From positions 310,001 through 374,000 of the forward strand of contig NJPS01000022.1 of NCBI GenBank assembly GCA_002946415.1: a stretch of 64,000 nucleotides of DNA, given 5' to 3'. Below the pieces are notes generated by a model that saw only the letters and a program-made list of their open reading frames with translations, had not been told where the DNA came from and did no database searches. Below are positions 46,504 to 59,289 of this stretch, piece by piece. The stretch comes from Rutstroemia sp. NJR-2017a BVV2. Taxonomy: Eukaryota; Ascomycota; Leotiomycetes; Helotiales; Rutstroemiaceae. The position numbers and the translations under genes are program-made. Each line of letters opens with the position of its first letter. The first letter of the stretch is position 1.

Positions 46504-49315
46504 TTATACACTCACATTCTCTATACCCTTTCTCAACTCTTCGTTCTCATCCTTAATACCACTATACTTGTTGATCCAGTCCAACACCTCCTTATGCCAG
46601 ACTCTCGAGTTCTCCGGCTTTAGCACCCACTATATGAAAACGGCGATTAGCTCCACACCCATCTCAACACAAACAAGAAGAAAGAAAACAAGAAGAGAAA
46701 ATACTAACATGATTCTCATCCGGAAACGTCAAAAATCTACTCTCTATACCCTTCGACTGCAGCACATTAAACGGCGCCAGTCCCTCCGAGATGGGCAAGC
46801 GATAGTCCAACTCGTTATGAATAATCAGATGCGGCGTCGCCCAGTTCGCGATGTGGGCCGCAGGATCCCATTTCTCGTAGCCGGCGCGGTTTTCCCAGAG
46901 GGTGCCGCCGAAGTCGTGGTGCGGGAAGAAGAGCTCTTCGGATGCGAGTTGGTTGAGTGTGCTGAAGACGCCGTCGTGGGTTACGAGGGCGCGGAATTTG
47001 CGGCCGAGGGGGTGGCCTTGGATCCACTGGAGAGGGGGGAGGGAGTTAGTGTTGCGGTTTGAGGCCGTGGGGATGGGATGGGATGCAGGGATGGCGAATG
47101 GAAGGTTGGGGTGGTGAGGGGGAACTCACGTTTACCATGTATCCGCCGTAACTTGCGCCGCATGCAACAGCTCGATTGGTGTCGACGTAGGAGCTGTAGA
47201 GTTTTAGCTGCGGATAATCGTAGAGTGGCAGTTGTGACCCGGGGATGGCAGTAGGCGATGCACTTACAGATTCTTCTCTATATACTCAAAACCCTTCACC
47301 AGATCTTCATATGGTCGTCCTCCCCAATTATTCTTGATGCCATTTTGTAGAGCCATGCCGTAACCAGTACTTCCTGTCGGATTTGGAGTCACCACAACAT
47401 AGCCTTGTTCAGCGAACACAGCTGGGTTCCATCGTGTGCTCCAGCCGTCGTCCCAAGCTCCTTGTGGCTGTAGATTATTAGCGATCCTGCAGAACATCTA
47501 TGAATGTTGAGAAACTTACTCCACCATGAATGAGATACGCAAGAGGGTATTTCTTTGACTTGTCGAACTTCGATGGCCGGAAAACCCACGCGTGGACTTT
47601 GTAATCACCGGCTCCGTCGTACCAGAATTCATCCACCTGATCTTGAGACAGGCCGAAGGCTTTGCCTCCTTCGGAGTTTGACGAAATAAGTTTTTTAGAT
47701 GGATTGGCAGGATCGACGATCACGTAGTAGCTGTTGTCTATCAAGGATGTGCCACTGACGAACAGTTCGCCATTCGGTAGGACCTTCACATCAGTTACAA
47801 CGCCATCGTTAGTAATGGCTTCTGGTAGTTGCGTCGCATGGCGGGGCGATGCTGGTAGCTTGAATAGTTTTCCTCTGCCGTTCTCTTCTGCAGTGACATA
47901 GATCTCGGATCCGTCATTACTGAAAGTGATACTTTCCGGTCTCAGATCCCAAGCACCTTCTCCATCTTTGGTCTCGTAAAATTCTTGTACATTCGTGAGG
48001 TCGAGAATGTCAGGTAGCAACAGCAGTCTTGTCTTGTCGGATTCATACTGGATATGCTTCATTCGGGTGAAAATAACCGACTTAGCGTCAGGAGAAAACA
48101 CGGGACTGCCGCTGTAACCCTTCAGGCTCCCGGTTTCAACCAACGCAGGATGAGGAGGATCCGTCTCTGTGAATGTTTTCAGAGGTAGGTAGTATAGATC
48201 GGTCTTCGTATAGTTGGCCGGGTCCAGCTTTGGATCTTTGGCAACAAAGACAATGCCGCTTTTGCTAATATCAAAGTCTCCAGAGCCTCCAAATGGCGGA
48301 ACAGGCGATTCCAAGGAGACCTTATGGCCCTTAAGAGCATTGATAAGTCCCGGAGACACTAAGCTGTGTTCTGAATCCTGGCTTTTCTTGATAGTCGCAT
48401 ACCAGATGGTACTTTTGTTTTCCGAAACATAAGCGTCCCAATGCCTGACGAACAGTTTGGAGTACACCTTTCCTGTTGATAATGGCTTTTTGGCAGTTTC
48501 TGCATTATACAGCTCACCGGAAGGTGTTGCAAGGCCTAAGGAAAGCAGTAATCAGCAGTGCTCAGAAACAATGTAGAGAAAAAGCGATTTGATGTCCAAA
48601 TAGGCCCTCAACATTGTTGAACCTGACAATTAAAAGTCCTCTAAATATTTGAATCGTACTCAAGCACAGAGACTCCACTTATCCGAGGATCTTTTGAATG
48701 TTTAGATATAATCTGAGCATCTTGATACCAATTATGAAGCCAGTTATGCAAGGTCCAAAACTACTTGGACTATTCCAATAGTACCAATACAACCTCAACA
48801 TTCCCAGCCGTATGGTGATAACTCGAGGTTTGCTGTTAGACCGTAAATTAGGGCATCACTCACCAGTTACAGCAATTGCTTTTGTGTCCTCGTCAAGAGG
48901 TGCAATCTTTAGGTTCGAGACACCACCATCAAACGTGGCCACAACTTTCGGTCTGTTGCTGATTAGCTATAGGTCGTCCAAAACCAAAGAGTTCATACTT
49001 CTTCTGCAAATCATCTGCATCCCCTAACATTAACTTTGTCGTTCCCTTCTCTCCTCCTCTCAACCACAGGACCTCATTCTTCCACCCAAGCCATGTCGGC
49101 TCACTATCATTGAGGTCGCTACTCAATGTCGAGCTTTTTCCCGTGGCAATATCCAAGACCTTGATTTCTGAAGTCTTGGAGTGCGATTGAAAAGAGTATG
49201 TCGACACAGTAAACAGAGCTAGCTTCCCCTCCGCGTTTGGCGTAGCTGCTGATCTGCGGGGAGCAGACAACATGGCCTCTGGGGTGAAAGCGGAGGCATT
49301 GACACGGATAGTCAT
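46504..49315 (-). CDS. DPP5: Dipeptidyl-peptidase V-like S9 serine peptidase, no signal peptide
   Basis: Seven exons: 49315-48999, 48952-48864, 48535-47520, 47467-47268, 47193-47130, 47026-46709, 46629-46504; 709 aa. S9 peptidases remove N-terminal dipeptides or acyl-amino acids (family knowledge). An N-terminal seven-bladed propeller (about 1-440) is followed by the alpha/beta hydrolase domain. The catalytic triad is S555 in GASYGGY, D636 in NELDYRLP and H668 in [26 protein letters not shown] and [16 protein letters not shown] are typical DppV blocks. Fungal DppV is normally secreted, but this start ([20 protein letters not shown]) lacks a hydrophobic signal core and goes straight to the mature-like sequence, so a cytosolic form is likely. 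Intron 2 is 328 nt, the others 47-82. Confidence 0.93.
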
Positions 49316-49806
49316 TGTGAATATATAGATATAACACAGTCAATGTAAAGGTCGATGGTTTTAAGAAAGAGAGGAAATTTAGAAGAGGGAAATAGCTTTA
49401 TTTATGGCGATTTCACCATAACCACGTCCATGAGTTGCATGTGTATTATGTAATGTTCGGGTTCAATATACCCCGCGCTTGTCAATTCCGATACGGTGTT
49501 CGGAACGTGCTGAGAGCAACCGTAGCCGAGCACCGCAGATTCGAGTCGATCCACTGTGGCTGATGTAGGTAGTTGTGGCTGTAGTTTTGAGCCCTGCATA
49601 GCTTGAAGAGTACACTTCTCATCGCAAGTTAATATCGACGTAAGATCCATTCCAATTCTCGTCACAAAACTCGACTCCCTTGCGTCGCAAACGTTTGATT
49701 TCCATTGAATGCGCGAGCCTCAACTAGACAATAACTCCTGCCCACCCAGCTCGCCATAGCTGATCAATCTCCCGACTACTCAATTTCCAAGCTCTCGCCC
49801 ATCACA
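49316..49806. promoter_or_regulatory. Divergent promoter region
   Basis: 491 bp between the S9 peptidase and the kinase. No gene seen and no clear regulatory site. Confidence 0.4.
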
Positions 49807-51157
49807 ATGGCACAATATTTCTTCGACCTCCTCTACACAATTACCAATTGCATGAGTTGCTTTCCGGGCTCACCGCAATTGAAGATCAACAATCGCAGCT
49901 TCAAGATTCTACGCTTACTGGGAGAAGTGCGCAAACCCATCATTTCCGCTGGAATACTTGATGATAGCTAACAATACCATCTCTAGGGCGGATTCTCTTA
50001 TGTCTACCTAGTCCAGGATACTAGCAGCGAAGCTACATATGCCTTGAAGAAGATCCGCTGTCCATTTGGACAGGAGTCTGTCGCACAAGCTATGAAGGAA
50101 GTTGAGGCTTATGCACTTTTCTCACCACATCCCAATATAATTCACAGCGTCGACTACTGCGTATCTGCCGACCGATCTGATCCTGGCGCCAAGACCGTTT
50201 ACATCCTCCTACCATATTACAGACGAGGGAATCTGCAAGATATCATCAATGCAAATCTAGTCAACCATACGAAATTCCCAGAGAAGAGATTGATGGTGCT
50301 GTTTTTAGGCGTATGCAATGCGCTGAAAGCAATGCATAATTATAAAGTTCGGGAGGGACCTGGTGGAGCAGCGAGTCAGAAGAATGCGAAGAGGGTGAGG
50401 GCGGAAGCGGCGAGGGCAGATCAGGAAGCGGAAGACGAAGTGGAATCACGAAGGGGAAGGCAGAAGGGAAGAGAAACGGATCCGGACAGCGAACAGCAGG
50501 AGCCATTGATGGATGGAGAAGTCACCATGAGTCAAGAGGGTGTTGCGCCTGGAGAGATAAGGGCGTACGCGCACAGAGATATCAAACCAGGTGAGCTCCT
50601 AACAAAGCCCAAATACCTAATTCTTCTAACATCAGATAGGTAACATCATGATTGACGACGACGGTGTTCAACCGATTCTTATGGACCTCGGTTCCCTCGC
50701 CCCCTCACCCACGCCCATCACATCACGCTCTCTCGCTCTAGCAGTGCAAGACCAAGCAGCCGAGCACTCCACCATGCCCTACAGAGCACCCGAACTATTC
50801 GACGTAAAAACTGGCAGTACAATAGACACGAAAGTCGATATTTGGTCGCTGGGATGCACACTATACGCCTGTCTTGTTGGTAAATCACCGTTCGAGATGC
50901 GCAGCGATGAGACGGGAGGAAGTCTAAGTCTCTGTGTGTTAGGTGGAGATTGGAGATTTCCAGACGAAGGAGCGGGGGGTAAGAAGAAGGCTACGAATCA
51001 GCCGGGACAGAGTGAGGACAGTGGCATTAGTGATAGCATCCGTGATGTGGTGAGGAGGTGTCTAAAAGTGGAGCCGAGTGAACGACCGGATGTTGATGAG
51101 TTGATTGAAATTGTGAAAGGTGTTATTGAGGAGTTACCGGAGGATGGGTCTTCATAA
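49807..51157 (+). CDS. ENV7: ENV7/STK16-type serine/threonine kinase
   Basis: Three exons, 49807-49926, 49987-50590 and 50640-51157; 413 aa. Yeast Env7 is a palmitoylated kinase on the vacuole that restrains membrane fusion; STK16 is its animal counterpart (family knowledge). Cysteines at the start (NCMSCFPGS) could be lipidated. Kinase motifs: GEGGFSYVYLV (P-loop), YALKKI (Lys), HRDIKPGN with D238, MDLGS in the DFG position as in STK16, YRAPELF and DIWSLGCTLYACL. Between the helix ALKAMHNY and the catalytic loop lies an insertion of about 80 charged residues (roughly 150-230), rich in Arg, Glu and Gln. It is in frame and intron-free, so it is real coding sequence. Confidence 0.93.
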
Positions 51158-52341
51158 TGATGTGGTCGATGATTTGTTCTCTTGTGTCATGTGTTCTGTA
51201 TACTGGCGTTGGGGAGGGCGGCTGTAGCCATGGTTTAATGAATGAGTTATGGACGAATTGACTCACGGGATTCTAAGGGCGAACGGAACTGATTCGCTAT
51301 TCATAGATGTGGTGTTGACCCCTCACTGGAAGACTTTTCTGGAATACAGCTAACGCACTTGCAAGCTGAAGGCCACATGTTATGTCTAGCTGTATCTTAT
51401 GTAGTACAAAGCAACTAAATTACCACCACTCCCTGGTATAGAAATCATAGGCCGCTAATAATACTCAAAAGAAATTCGAACAATGAGAACATTAAAATTT
51501 CATAAAGTCTTTAGGATATTCGTTTGCCGACAGTAATCAGCTATGATATTTTGTCCCAAATCGGTCTGTTCTTTGTGCCCTGGAGAGCAACACTAATAGG
51601 CCGTGCAACACCAGGGGTACGTTCTGCGTTCTCATGGAAGAACACCGGACCTGTCCGAATTGCGTATGAAGCTGGTCTATCAACAGCGTTGAGGTTTCCA
51701 GTGCGACCCATCCTGTGGATGCCCTTGACAGATAACAGCCCCGATCGACCAAGGGAGAGGCACGATGCAAGAGCAAATTTTTCTGCAATCTGTAGCCCGA
51801 AATCGGTGGCAGGATGAGTGTTGTCACTGGTCTTGCACAGATTTAAAAGATTTCTTTGAACAAGTTGTTGTGGGTCTCCTATGTCGGTTGGTTGGTTGGA
51901 AAGGCGTGCAAGGATTACCTCTGCAAGACATGGTCATCAAAACCCCCGCTTCGAAATTTTGACGAAAAGGATCCCACCTAATAAAGACTCAACTAGAAGC
52001 AAACGTCCTCATCATCCTCTCCTACCAACATAATCGACACTTGACAATTCCTCATATTTTGATTTCCCCAACCTAATCGACCATGCTGAGAGACTTCGAA
52101 CCTTCAAAACTACAGGAATAACTTTAATCTGCGCCGTCAGAGAGGTTTATCATTCCTTCAATTCATCAACACACTAAAAGCTTATCAGAGAAAAAAACTA
52201 GCTCTGTAAAATCTCAATCTCTCCCACAAAAAGCCACCTCGACTTCAAGATTGTCGAGTTTGTTGGTAGGGCAGAGATTTGGGGCACGGGTGAACTAGAA
52301 TATACCCTTTTGCAGCTCAATTGAAGCTCCAATTCGACGCA
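51158..52341. other. Intergenic region with CPA2 leader
   Basis: About 1.2 kb between two rightward genes. Overlapping frames at 51524-51827 on both strands are short and featureless. The last 260 bp probably form the CPA2 leader, with the uORF at 52083-52121 as its only ATG before the main start. Confidence 0.45.
52083..52121 (+). promoter_or_regulatory. Candidate uORF in CPA2 leader
   Basis: ATG in good context (ACCATGC) opens a 12-codon frame, MLRDFEPSKLQE plus stop, ending 220 nt before the CPA2 start. It does not resemble the arginine attenuator peptide of the small-subunit gene. Transcript start is not known. Confidence 0.4.
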
Positions 52342-55300
52342 ATGGCTCTCGCAAACCGTTTCGCATACCGATCATCCACCCTCCTCCGCCAATGCAAGGC
52401 TCCAGCTTTACCTGCTAGGACTTTTACTACGAGAGCAGCACCGAGCTGTGTCACAAGAAGTCCTCCTCAGGCCTGGAAGAACAGCAAATATGCTCGACTC
52501 TTTTCTAGCTCGACTGTCCGCAGGGATCAAACTGAAAATGCACCAAGTGCAAAAGCATATTTGGAAAGCGGGGTTGTGAAGGGAGCTGCGAATCCAGTCA
52601 ACGTCAAGAAGGTTTTGGTCATTGGTAGTGGTGGTTTGAGTATTGGTCAAGCAGGAGAATTCGATTATTCAGGTTGGTGCCCTCGAACCTCTACCTCTCG
52701 CAGAATGAGTCACTGGTTGGTGCAGTGGCCTTGTTGGAGTCTAACCAACGCGATCCAATCCCACCGAACAATGATACTAACGCGGTTTTTACACAGGTTC
52801 TCAAGCATTGAAGGCCTTGAAGGAAGCAGGTGTCGCTTCCGTGCTCATCAACCCCAATATTGCGACGATCCAAACTGCCCACGTCCTCAGCGATGAGGTT
52901 TACTACCTCCCAGTCACCCCAGAATATGTTACATATGTCATCGAACGTGAAAGACCAGATGGTATTTTCCTTACCTTTGGTGGTCAAACAGCTCTTAATC
53001 TCGGCGTACAAATGGAGCGTATGGGTATTTTTGAACGATATGGGGTGAAGGTTTTGGGTACCAGCATCAAGACCCTGGAGACAAGTGAAGACAGAGATCT
53101 CTTTGCCAAGGCTCTGGGCGAGATCAACATCCCAATTGCCCAATCTATTGCTGTTAGCACTGTCGACGAGGCATTGGAGGCCGCCAGAGGCATTGGGTAC
53201 CCAATTATCGTTCGCGCTGCTTATGCTTTGGGTGGTCTTGGCTCTGGATTTGCAAACAACGAGGAAGAGCTCCGAAATATGTCCGCTCGTTCTTTGTCAC
53301 TTTCACCTCAGATCTTGGTTGAGAAATCCTTGAAGGGATGGAAAGAACTTGAATATGAGGTCGTCAGAGATGCCAGCAACAACTGTATCACTGTCTGCAA
53401 CATGGAGAACTTTGACCCTCTTGGTATTCACACCGGTGATTCTATCGTCGTCGCCCCGAGTCAGACCCTTAGCGATGAGGAATACCACATGCTCCGTTCC
53501 GCTGCCATCAAGATTGTCCGACACTTGGGTGTTGTCGGAGAATGTAACGTTCAGTACGCTCTGCAGCCCGATGGATTGGACTACAGAGTTATTGAAGTTA
53601 ATGCCCGTCTTTCTCGTTCCTCTGCTCTTGCTTCAAAGGCTACTGGTTATCCGCTCGCCTATACCGCTGCTAAGATTGGTCTTGGTCATACTCTTCCCGA
53701 GTTGCCAAATGCCGTCACCAAGACTACCACCGCAAACTTTGAACCCTCCTTGGATTACATCGTGACCAAAATCCCAAGATGGGATTTGTCAAAGTTCCAA
53801 CATGTTAAGCGAGACATCGGTAGTGCTATGAAGTCAGTTGGTGAAGTTATGGCTATTGGAAGAACTTTTGAAGAATCGATCCAAAAGGCTATCCGTCAAG
53901 TTGACCCCCGCTTCATTGGTTTCCAAGGAGACAAATTCGATGATCTTGACTACGAGTTGGCAAACCCTACCGATCGTCGTTGGTTGGCTGTTGGACAAGC
54001 TATGCTTCACGAGAACTACACTGTTGATCGGGTGCATGAGCTAACCAAGATTGACAAATGGTTCTTGTATAAGCTTCAGAATATCGTGGACTGCACTCGC
54101 GAGCTTGAGGATATCGGAAGCTTGTATGGACTCAAAGAAGAACTTCTCCGGAAGGCCAAGAAGATGGGTTTCTCGGATCGCCAAATTGCTAAGGCTGTTG
54201 GTTGTACCGAGGACGAAGTCAGAGCTCGCAGAAAGAACTTCGGCATTACTCCCTTCGTGAAGAAGATTGATACACTTGCTGCAGAGTTCCCTGCCAGCAC
54301 CAACTACTTTGTATTTCACCCTTTTCGAATTAGCTTCGCGCCATTTACTAACTTTTCATTAGTACACCACATATAACGCAACTACCCACGATACTACGTT
54401 TGATGACCACGGAACTATGATTCTCGGAAGTGGTGTATACCGTATTGGAAGCTCTGTTGAGTTCGATTGGTGTGCTGTCAACGCTACTCTTGCTCTGAAG
54501 GAGATGGGCAAGAAGACTATCATGGTTAACGTAAGTTTTTTGCATATCCCTTTACATGGTCCGATCTCAAATCATGATATCAAAACACCAAGTGGAGAAT
54601 CACCTATGAACTTCATGAATGTCACAGACATACTGGAACAATCAGTTGCAAAGTTGCAACTTTGTCCCAAAATTAGTGGGACAATGAGTGCGGATTGCAG
54701 CATATTGCTCTACCATTGTTCAAACTCATTGAAACAATCCTGGTTCTTCTTTACCTCTGCCAATGTGCAAATCCAACTCACACATTGGTATCTTCGTGAC
54801 ATCTCTTCGCTTGATGGACAGTTGACATAAACTTTGCGGAACTTTTTTCCTTCCTCCCCCTATCTTTTCCCTCAATCTTCTGCAACTTTTTTCTTTTCAA
54901 ATTCGCACCCCTTTGCTAATTTGCGCAACCTAGTATAATCCGGAGACCGCAAGCACAGATCACGATCTTCCCGACAAGCTTTACTTCGAAGAATTGAGTT
55001 ACGAACGTGTGATGGATATCTATGAACTCGAAGCTGCTAGTGGAGTTATTGTATCCGTGGGTGGTCAACTACCTCAAAACATTGCTCTTCGTCTCCAAGA
55101 GACTGGCAAAGCTAAGATCCTTGGTACTGATCCTAAAGACATCGACAAGGCCGAAGATCGACAGAAGTTTTCTGAGATCCTAGACAGCATTGGAGTTGAT
55201 CAACCCGCCTGGAAGGAGTTGACCTCGGTTGCGGATGCTGAAGCTTTCGCTGACGAAGTTAATTACCCTGTTCTTGTCCGACCCAGTTACGTACTCTCAG

Positions 55301-56479
55301 GTGCTGCTATGACTGTCATCCGCAGCAAAGACGAGCTCAAGGACAAGCTTGAGGCTGCTAGCAACGTTTCTCCTGACCACCCAGTTGTGATTACCAAATT
55401 CATCGAAGGTGCTCAAGAAATCGACGTAGATGCTGTCGCTTCCAATGGGAAGCTTCTCGTGCACGCTGTCAGTGAGCATGTTGAGCAAGCTGGTGTCCAC
55501 TCGGGTGATGCTACCCTTGTGTTGCCTCCTGCTTCTCTTGATCAGAGCACCATGGACCGTGTCAAGGAAATTGCTGAGAAGGTTGCCAAAGCCTGGAGCA
55601 TTACTGGTCCTTTCAACATGCAAATTATCAAGGCTGATGATACTGAAGGCGGTCTTCCGGCACTTAAGGTTATTGAATGTAACTTGCGTGCCTCTCGCTC
55701 ATTCCCCTTCGTCAGCAAGGTTCTCGGTCTCAATTTCATTGATGTTGCCACCAAGGCTCTTCTTGGTCAAAACGTCCCTGAACCAACTGATCTCATGGCC
55801 GTCAAGCGTGATTACCTCGCGACTAAAGTTCCTCAATTCTCCTGGACTCGTCTTGCCGGCGCAGATCCATTCTTAGGTGTCGAGATGGCCAGTACTGGTG
55901 AGATTGCTTGCTTCGGAAAGGATCTCGTTGAAGCCTATTGGGCTTCGCTCCAATCAACTATGAACTTCCGTATGCCAGAACCAGGAGAGGGTCTTCTCTT
56001 CGGTGGTGACATTTCAAAAGACTCTCTTGTCAAGATTGTCGACTACCTTTCTCCACTTGGATACAAACTCTTCGCTGCCGAATCCGAAGTCAAGAAGTTC
56101 CTTGAATCGAATGCGAAGGGAAATGTTAGTGTCGAAGTCATCGAGTTCCCTAAGGAGGATAAGAGAGCTTTGAGAGAAGTGTTCAAGAAGTACGATATCC
56201 GTGGTGTCTTCAACCTTGCCCAAGCGAGGGCTAAGACCGTCACTGATGTCGACTACGTCATGCGCCGAAATGCCGTTGACTTCGGTGTTCCTCTCTTCAT
56301 GGAGCCAAAGGTGAGCTTACTCCGCCCTCCAAACTTCCCGTAAGCATGTTACTGACAAATTTTCCTTTTAGACTGCCGAGCTCTTTGCTCAATGCATGAA
56401 TGTGAAACTCCCCCGCAAGGAAGGTATCCCGAGTGAAGTCCGTAGATGGTCTGACTTCATTGGTGGCAAACCATTGTAA
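52342..56479 (+). CDS. CPA2: Carbamoyl-phosphate synthase, arginine-specific, large subunit
   Basis: Five exons: 52342-52672, 52797-54310, 54363-54530, 54934-56310, 56372-56479; 1165 aa. It makes carbamoyl phosphate from ammonia, bicarbonate and two ATP for arginine synthesis. The free-standing large subunit, without the aspartate transcarbamylase fusion, marks it as arginine-specific. Residues 1-80 are a mitochondrial presequence ([24 protein letters not shown]). Both ATP-grasp halves are complete: [54 protein letters not shown] in the first; [47 protein letters not shown] in the second. A C-terminal regulatory domain follows, ending [16 protein letters not shown]. Intron 3 (54531-54933, 403 nt) is long and contains inverted repeats. 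Confidence 0.98.
54649..54684. repeat. Palindrome and adjoining hairpin inside CPA2 intron 3
   Basis: CAAAGTTGCAACTTTG (54649-54664) is a perfect 16-nt palindrome. It overlaps a second inverted repeat: TTGTCCCA (54662-54669) and TGGGACAA (54677-54684) around a 7-nt loop. Confidence 0.85.
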
Positions 56480-57114
56480 ACAACATAGTTTAATATCACA
56501 TATGGCTTTTATTGCCGGAGTTTCTCGGATACTGCGATGTGTTGGAAAAAGCTAAAAAGAAGTGCATTAGCTAGTTTCGTCGCGTTACTGTATGCTAGCT
56601 AAAGGAGGGTATGGGGCAAAAATATGATTTGATTTGATACCATTTAGATTGCGTGAGATATTCAACAGAGCTTGTTTTATTCCTTCATGAATTGCAAGAG
56701 ACTGGCTCGCAATTGTATCTGCATGGTGGTGTGTCTGCGCACGCTACTTTCCCCTTCACTAACTGTCTTCTTTTTGCTTTGGCCCGCCTCCATACGCCTT
56801 CAATGCATCAGAACACCATGCTTCCTTCCATCCATCCCTGGGAATACCCCAGACTATCCTGTCCTATCAACCGTGTGCATCCATTCATTAAATCCACTAT
56901 GTTCCTCCCTGCCTCCTTTCCTGCACAAAGTGCATCCATCCCATCTCATCTCAACCGACGACTAAGGACCTACGAAAAACCAAGGATATCAGCGATCAAA
57001 TGAAAGAAAAGGTATAGATAGTTTCCATCCATCCGCACATCTGATGCATGACGCCCCTTCTCTCAACCCATTGCCATCAGCCCATTCTCTCACTCACATC
57101 CACAACCCTCTAAA
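56480..57114. other. Convergent intergenic region
   Basis: 635 bp between the CPA2 and NPL4 stop codons; CT-rich on the plus strand, no gene or repeat recognised. Confidence 0.45.
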
Positions 57115-59289
57115 CTAATCTAGCCTAACGCTACCCACCCTCTTAGCAAGGCGCTCAGAGAAGACATCGTCATCATGATCATCAGACGGCGAAGGACGTT
57201 TCGGGGGTCTCTCACCGGACGATTGCAAGATTGCAAGGAATGTAGCCCAGCCGGGCGTGGACTGCAATTGGTATCCATCTGCCAGATCGTGGTCGGTTGC
57301 TACGCGGCAGAGAAGTGCTTCTTCTTCCTGTATGAGGGGAAAAAGGGGGTATGTGTTAGTGTAATGTATTAGGCGATTAAAGTGAATGAGGAATGAGGTC
57401 ATGTGGACAGATGGATAGGAGGGGGCAAGGGGAAATTCTGGGAGAGGTACGTACTTTACTCAAGATACCCATGCTATGTATGAAGCAAAGGAGATGGAAG
57501 TCCGAAACAACCAGAATACCGTCACTGGAGCGGGCGAGCTGGCCGTTTTTATCCAGACCGAGGAATTTACCAACATCTTTGATATCCTGCTCTTGACCGA
57601 TGACCATCCGATTCTCGATGGTGAAGGTATTCTTAGCTTTGAAAATCGGCTTGGGATTACTAGGGAAGCCGTGGGTTAATGTGACGAGAAGATATTCGAC
57701 GGGGAACGCAGGCTTTGCATTCTCCTGAACGCTTGCGCCGTATTCGTTGATTTTGCGGAAGAAGACTTCGGGGATATATCGCGCAGTAGTGTCGGAATCG
57801 TCGTCTCCTTCGCTGCGAACGATCATTACTGTTGGATCAGCTGATGGTTCGACGATATCTGCGCGGACCATCTCTACAGCTGAATTCGACACTTGATAGG
57901 CTGAAATGGCAATCTGCCCGGACTCGTCCCCAGAAACTACACAGGTAACGAAACTGGATCCGAATTTTCCTGTGTCGCTCCATTTTGTTGGTTTGGGATG
58001 TTGCGCCTGTAAACGCGCAGCGAATGCGATTTCGAGGGACGATAGGTAGTATGAGTCGATATGTCTCTTGCAGATAACACTCCCGTTTCCTATACCAGCG
58101 TCTAATAGATCTGTCCAGATGACTCCTACTCTCTCCATCCCACATAATCGGGCCATCTCGTCAATGTCCTTCTCGTTGTCCCATTCGTTCAGAGTGATAC
58201 CATCTAGCTCATCCACTTGCGGTGGCTCGTAAATTGCTTCCACCACTGCCTTAACTCCCAAAGGCACCTCTGTGTATTCTTCATATCGACCATAAAGATA
58301 ACCTAGACGTTGTGCTCCTGTTGCTCTCCAGAAGTTGAGAAGGTTATCGATAAGACTGGCTTGCGCAAATTCCACGTGGTCTACCATACGGAAGGGTTGA
58401 GGTTGTAGAGTGATCGCGCTCGGTTGGCACTTTGTACAAATGCCTTCCGGCCATTGTGGATGCCCCGATGGGCAGTGCTTCTTTACTCTGTAATAAGGTT
58501 CGGTAAGAGGTGGCATGAATGAACTTCCCAGCTCCGGTTTGTTGGTCGCCGCATTGATCTTCCGCAGATAGGAATGGAATGATAGATTCTTGATCTTCTT
58601 CTCTGCCAAATATTCTGCATTAAACGGCTCTAAAGGCATGCAATAGTCACACATCCCCTTTGGCCCATGCCGGCACATTTTTGGGTCCTTCTTTCTAGGT
58701 ATTTTGCCATCTTTTTTGTCTAATCTGTCATCGAGGGGAGACTGTCGCACAACTTCCCACGGGTTCTTGATTTTCTCTAATGGGGATGTTACTGCGGGCG
58801 CAGGAGCGTCGATGGGTATTGATTCAGGTAGCACAGCGTGGCCGTTCAGTCGATTTGTTGAAGAGGTTAGTTGACCTGGGACGGAGGTCGGTTGATCACC
58901 ATTCGAGCTACCGTTCGTAATGTCGCCTAGAGGATTGTAGTTGATGAACACCAGATCGCCGTTTCTAAATGAAATTGTTAGCAGGTGGTCCAGAAAGAGG
59001 GATAACTTTATGCCCCGCGTACTTCAGTCCAATCTGAGAGATTTTGGCCTTCACGATTTCTCTGAGCAACTTCACATCTCCGCCAGTAGGCGCGTTCGAA
59101 ACAGTCAAGGTGTTGATGTCGATATTCTCCGGAAGTACTTTCACAAGCTATGATATGTAAGTATGACACCTCCAGGCCCCATGAAAGTAGGGTATCGAAG
59201 CTGACCTTCTCGCCGACTTGGCCAAAGTTATCATTTGGCTCAACTGTAATGCGCACTGTCCCATCTGGACCACGGAATCGAAGAAGCAT
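57115..59289 (-). CDS. NPL4: NPL4, Cdc48-Ufd1 adaptor subunit
   Basis: Four exons: 59289-59206, 59147-59023, 58964-57455, 57327-57115; 643 aa. Npl4 with Ufd1 recruits ubiquitylated proteins to Cdc48/p97 for extraction and degradation, including ER-associated degradation (family knowledge). Residues 1-80 are the ubiquitin-like UBX-like domain ([18 protein letters not shown]). The Npl4 zinc-finger region shows [12 protein letters not shown] and [16 protein letters not shown]. The MPN core follows ([40 protein letters not shown]), then the C-terminal domain. The exon 2 donor was set at GTACGC (59022) because only that keeps [14 protein letters not shown] in frame. No C-terminal NZF finger is present, as usual for fungi. 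Confidence 0.97.

Noticed and set aside
46442..47117. 206-aa plus-strand frame over the peptidase 3' end
   Set aside because: Antisense to the S9 catalytic exons that carry Ser, Asp and His of the triad.
52083..52121. Arginine attenuator peptide in the CPA2 leader
   Set aside because: The uORF peptide has no similarity to the conserved attenuator, which belongs to the small-subunit gene.
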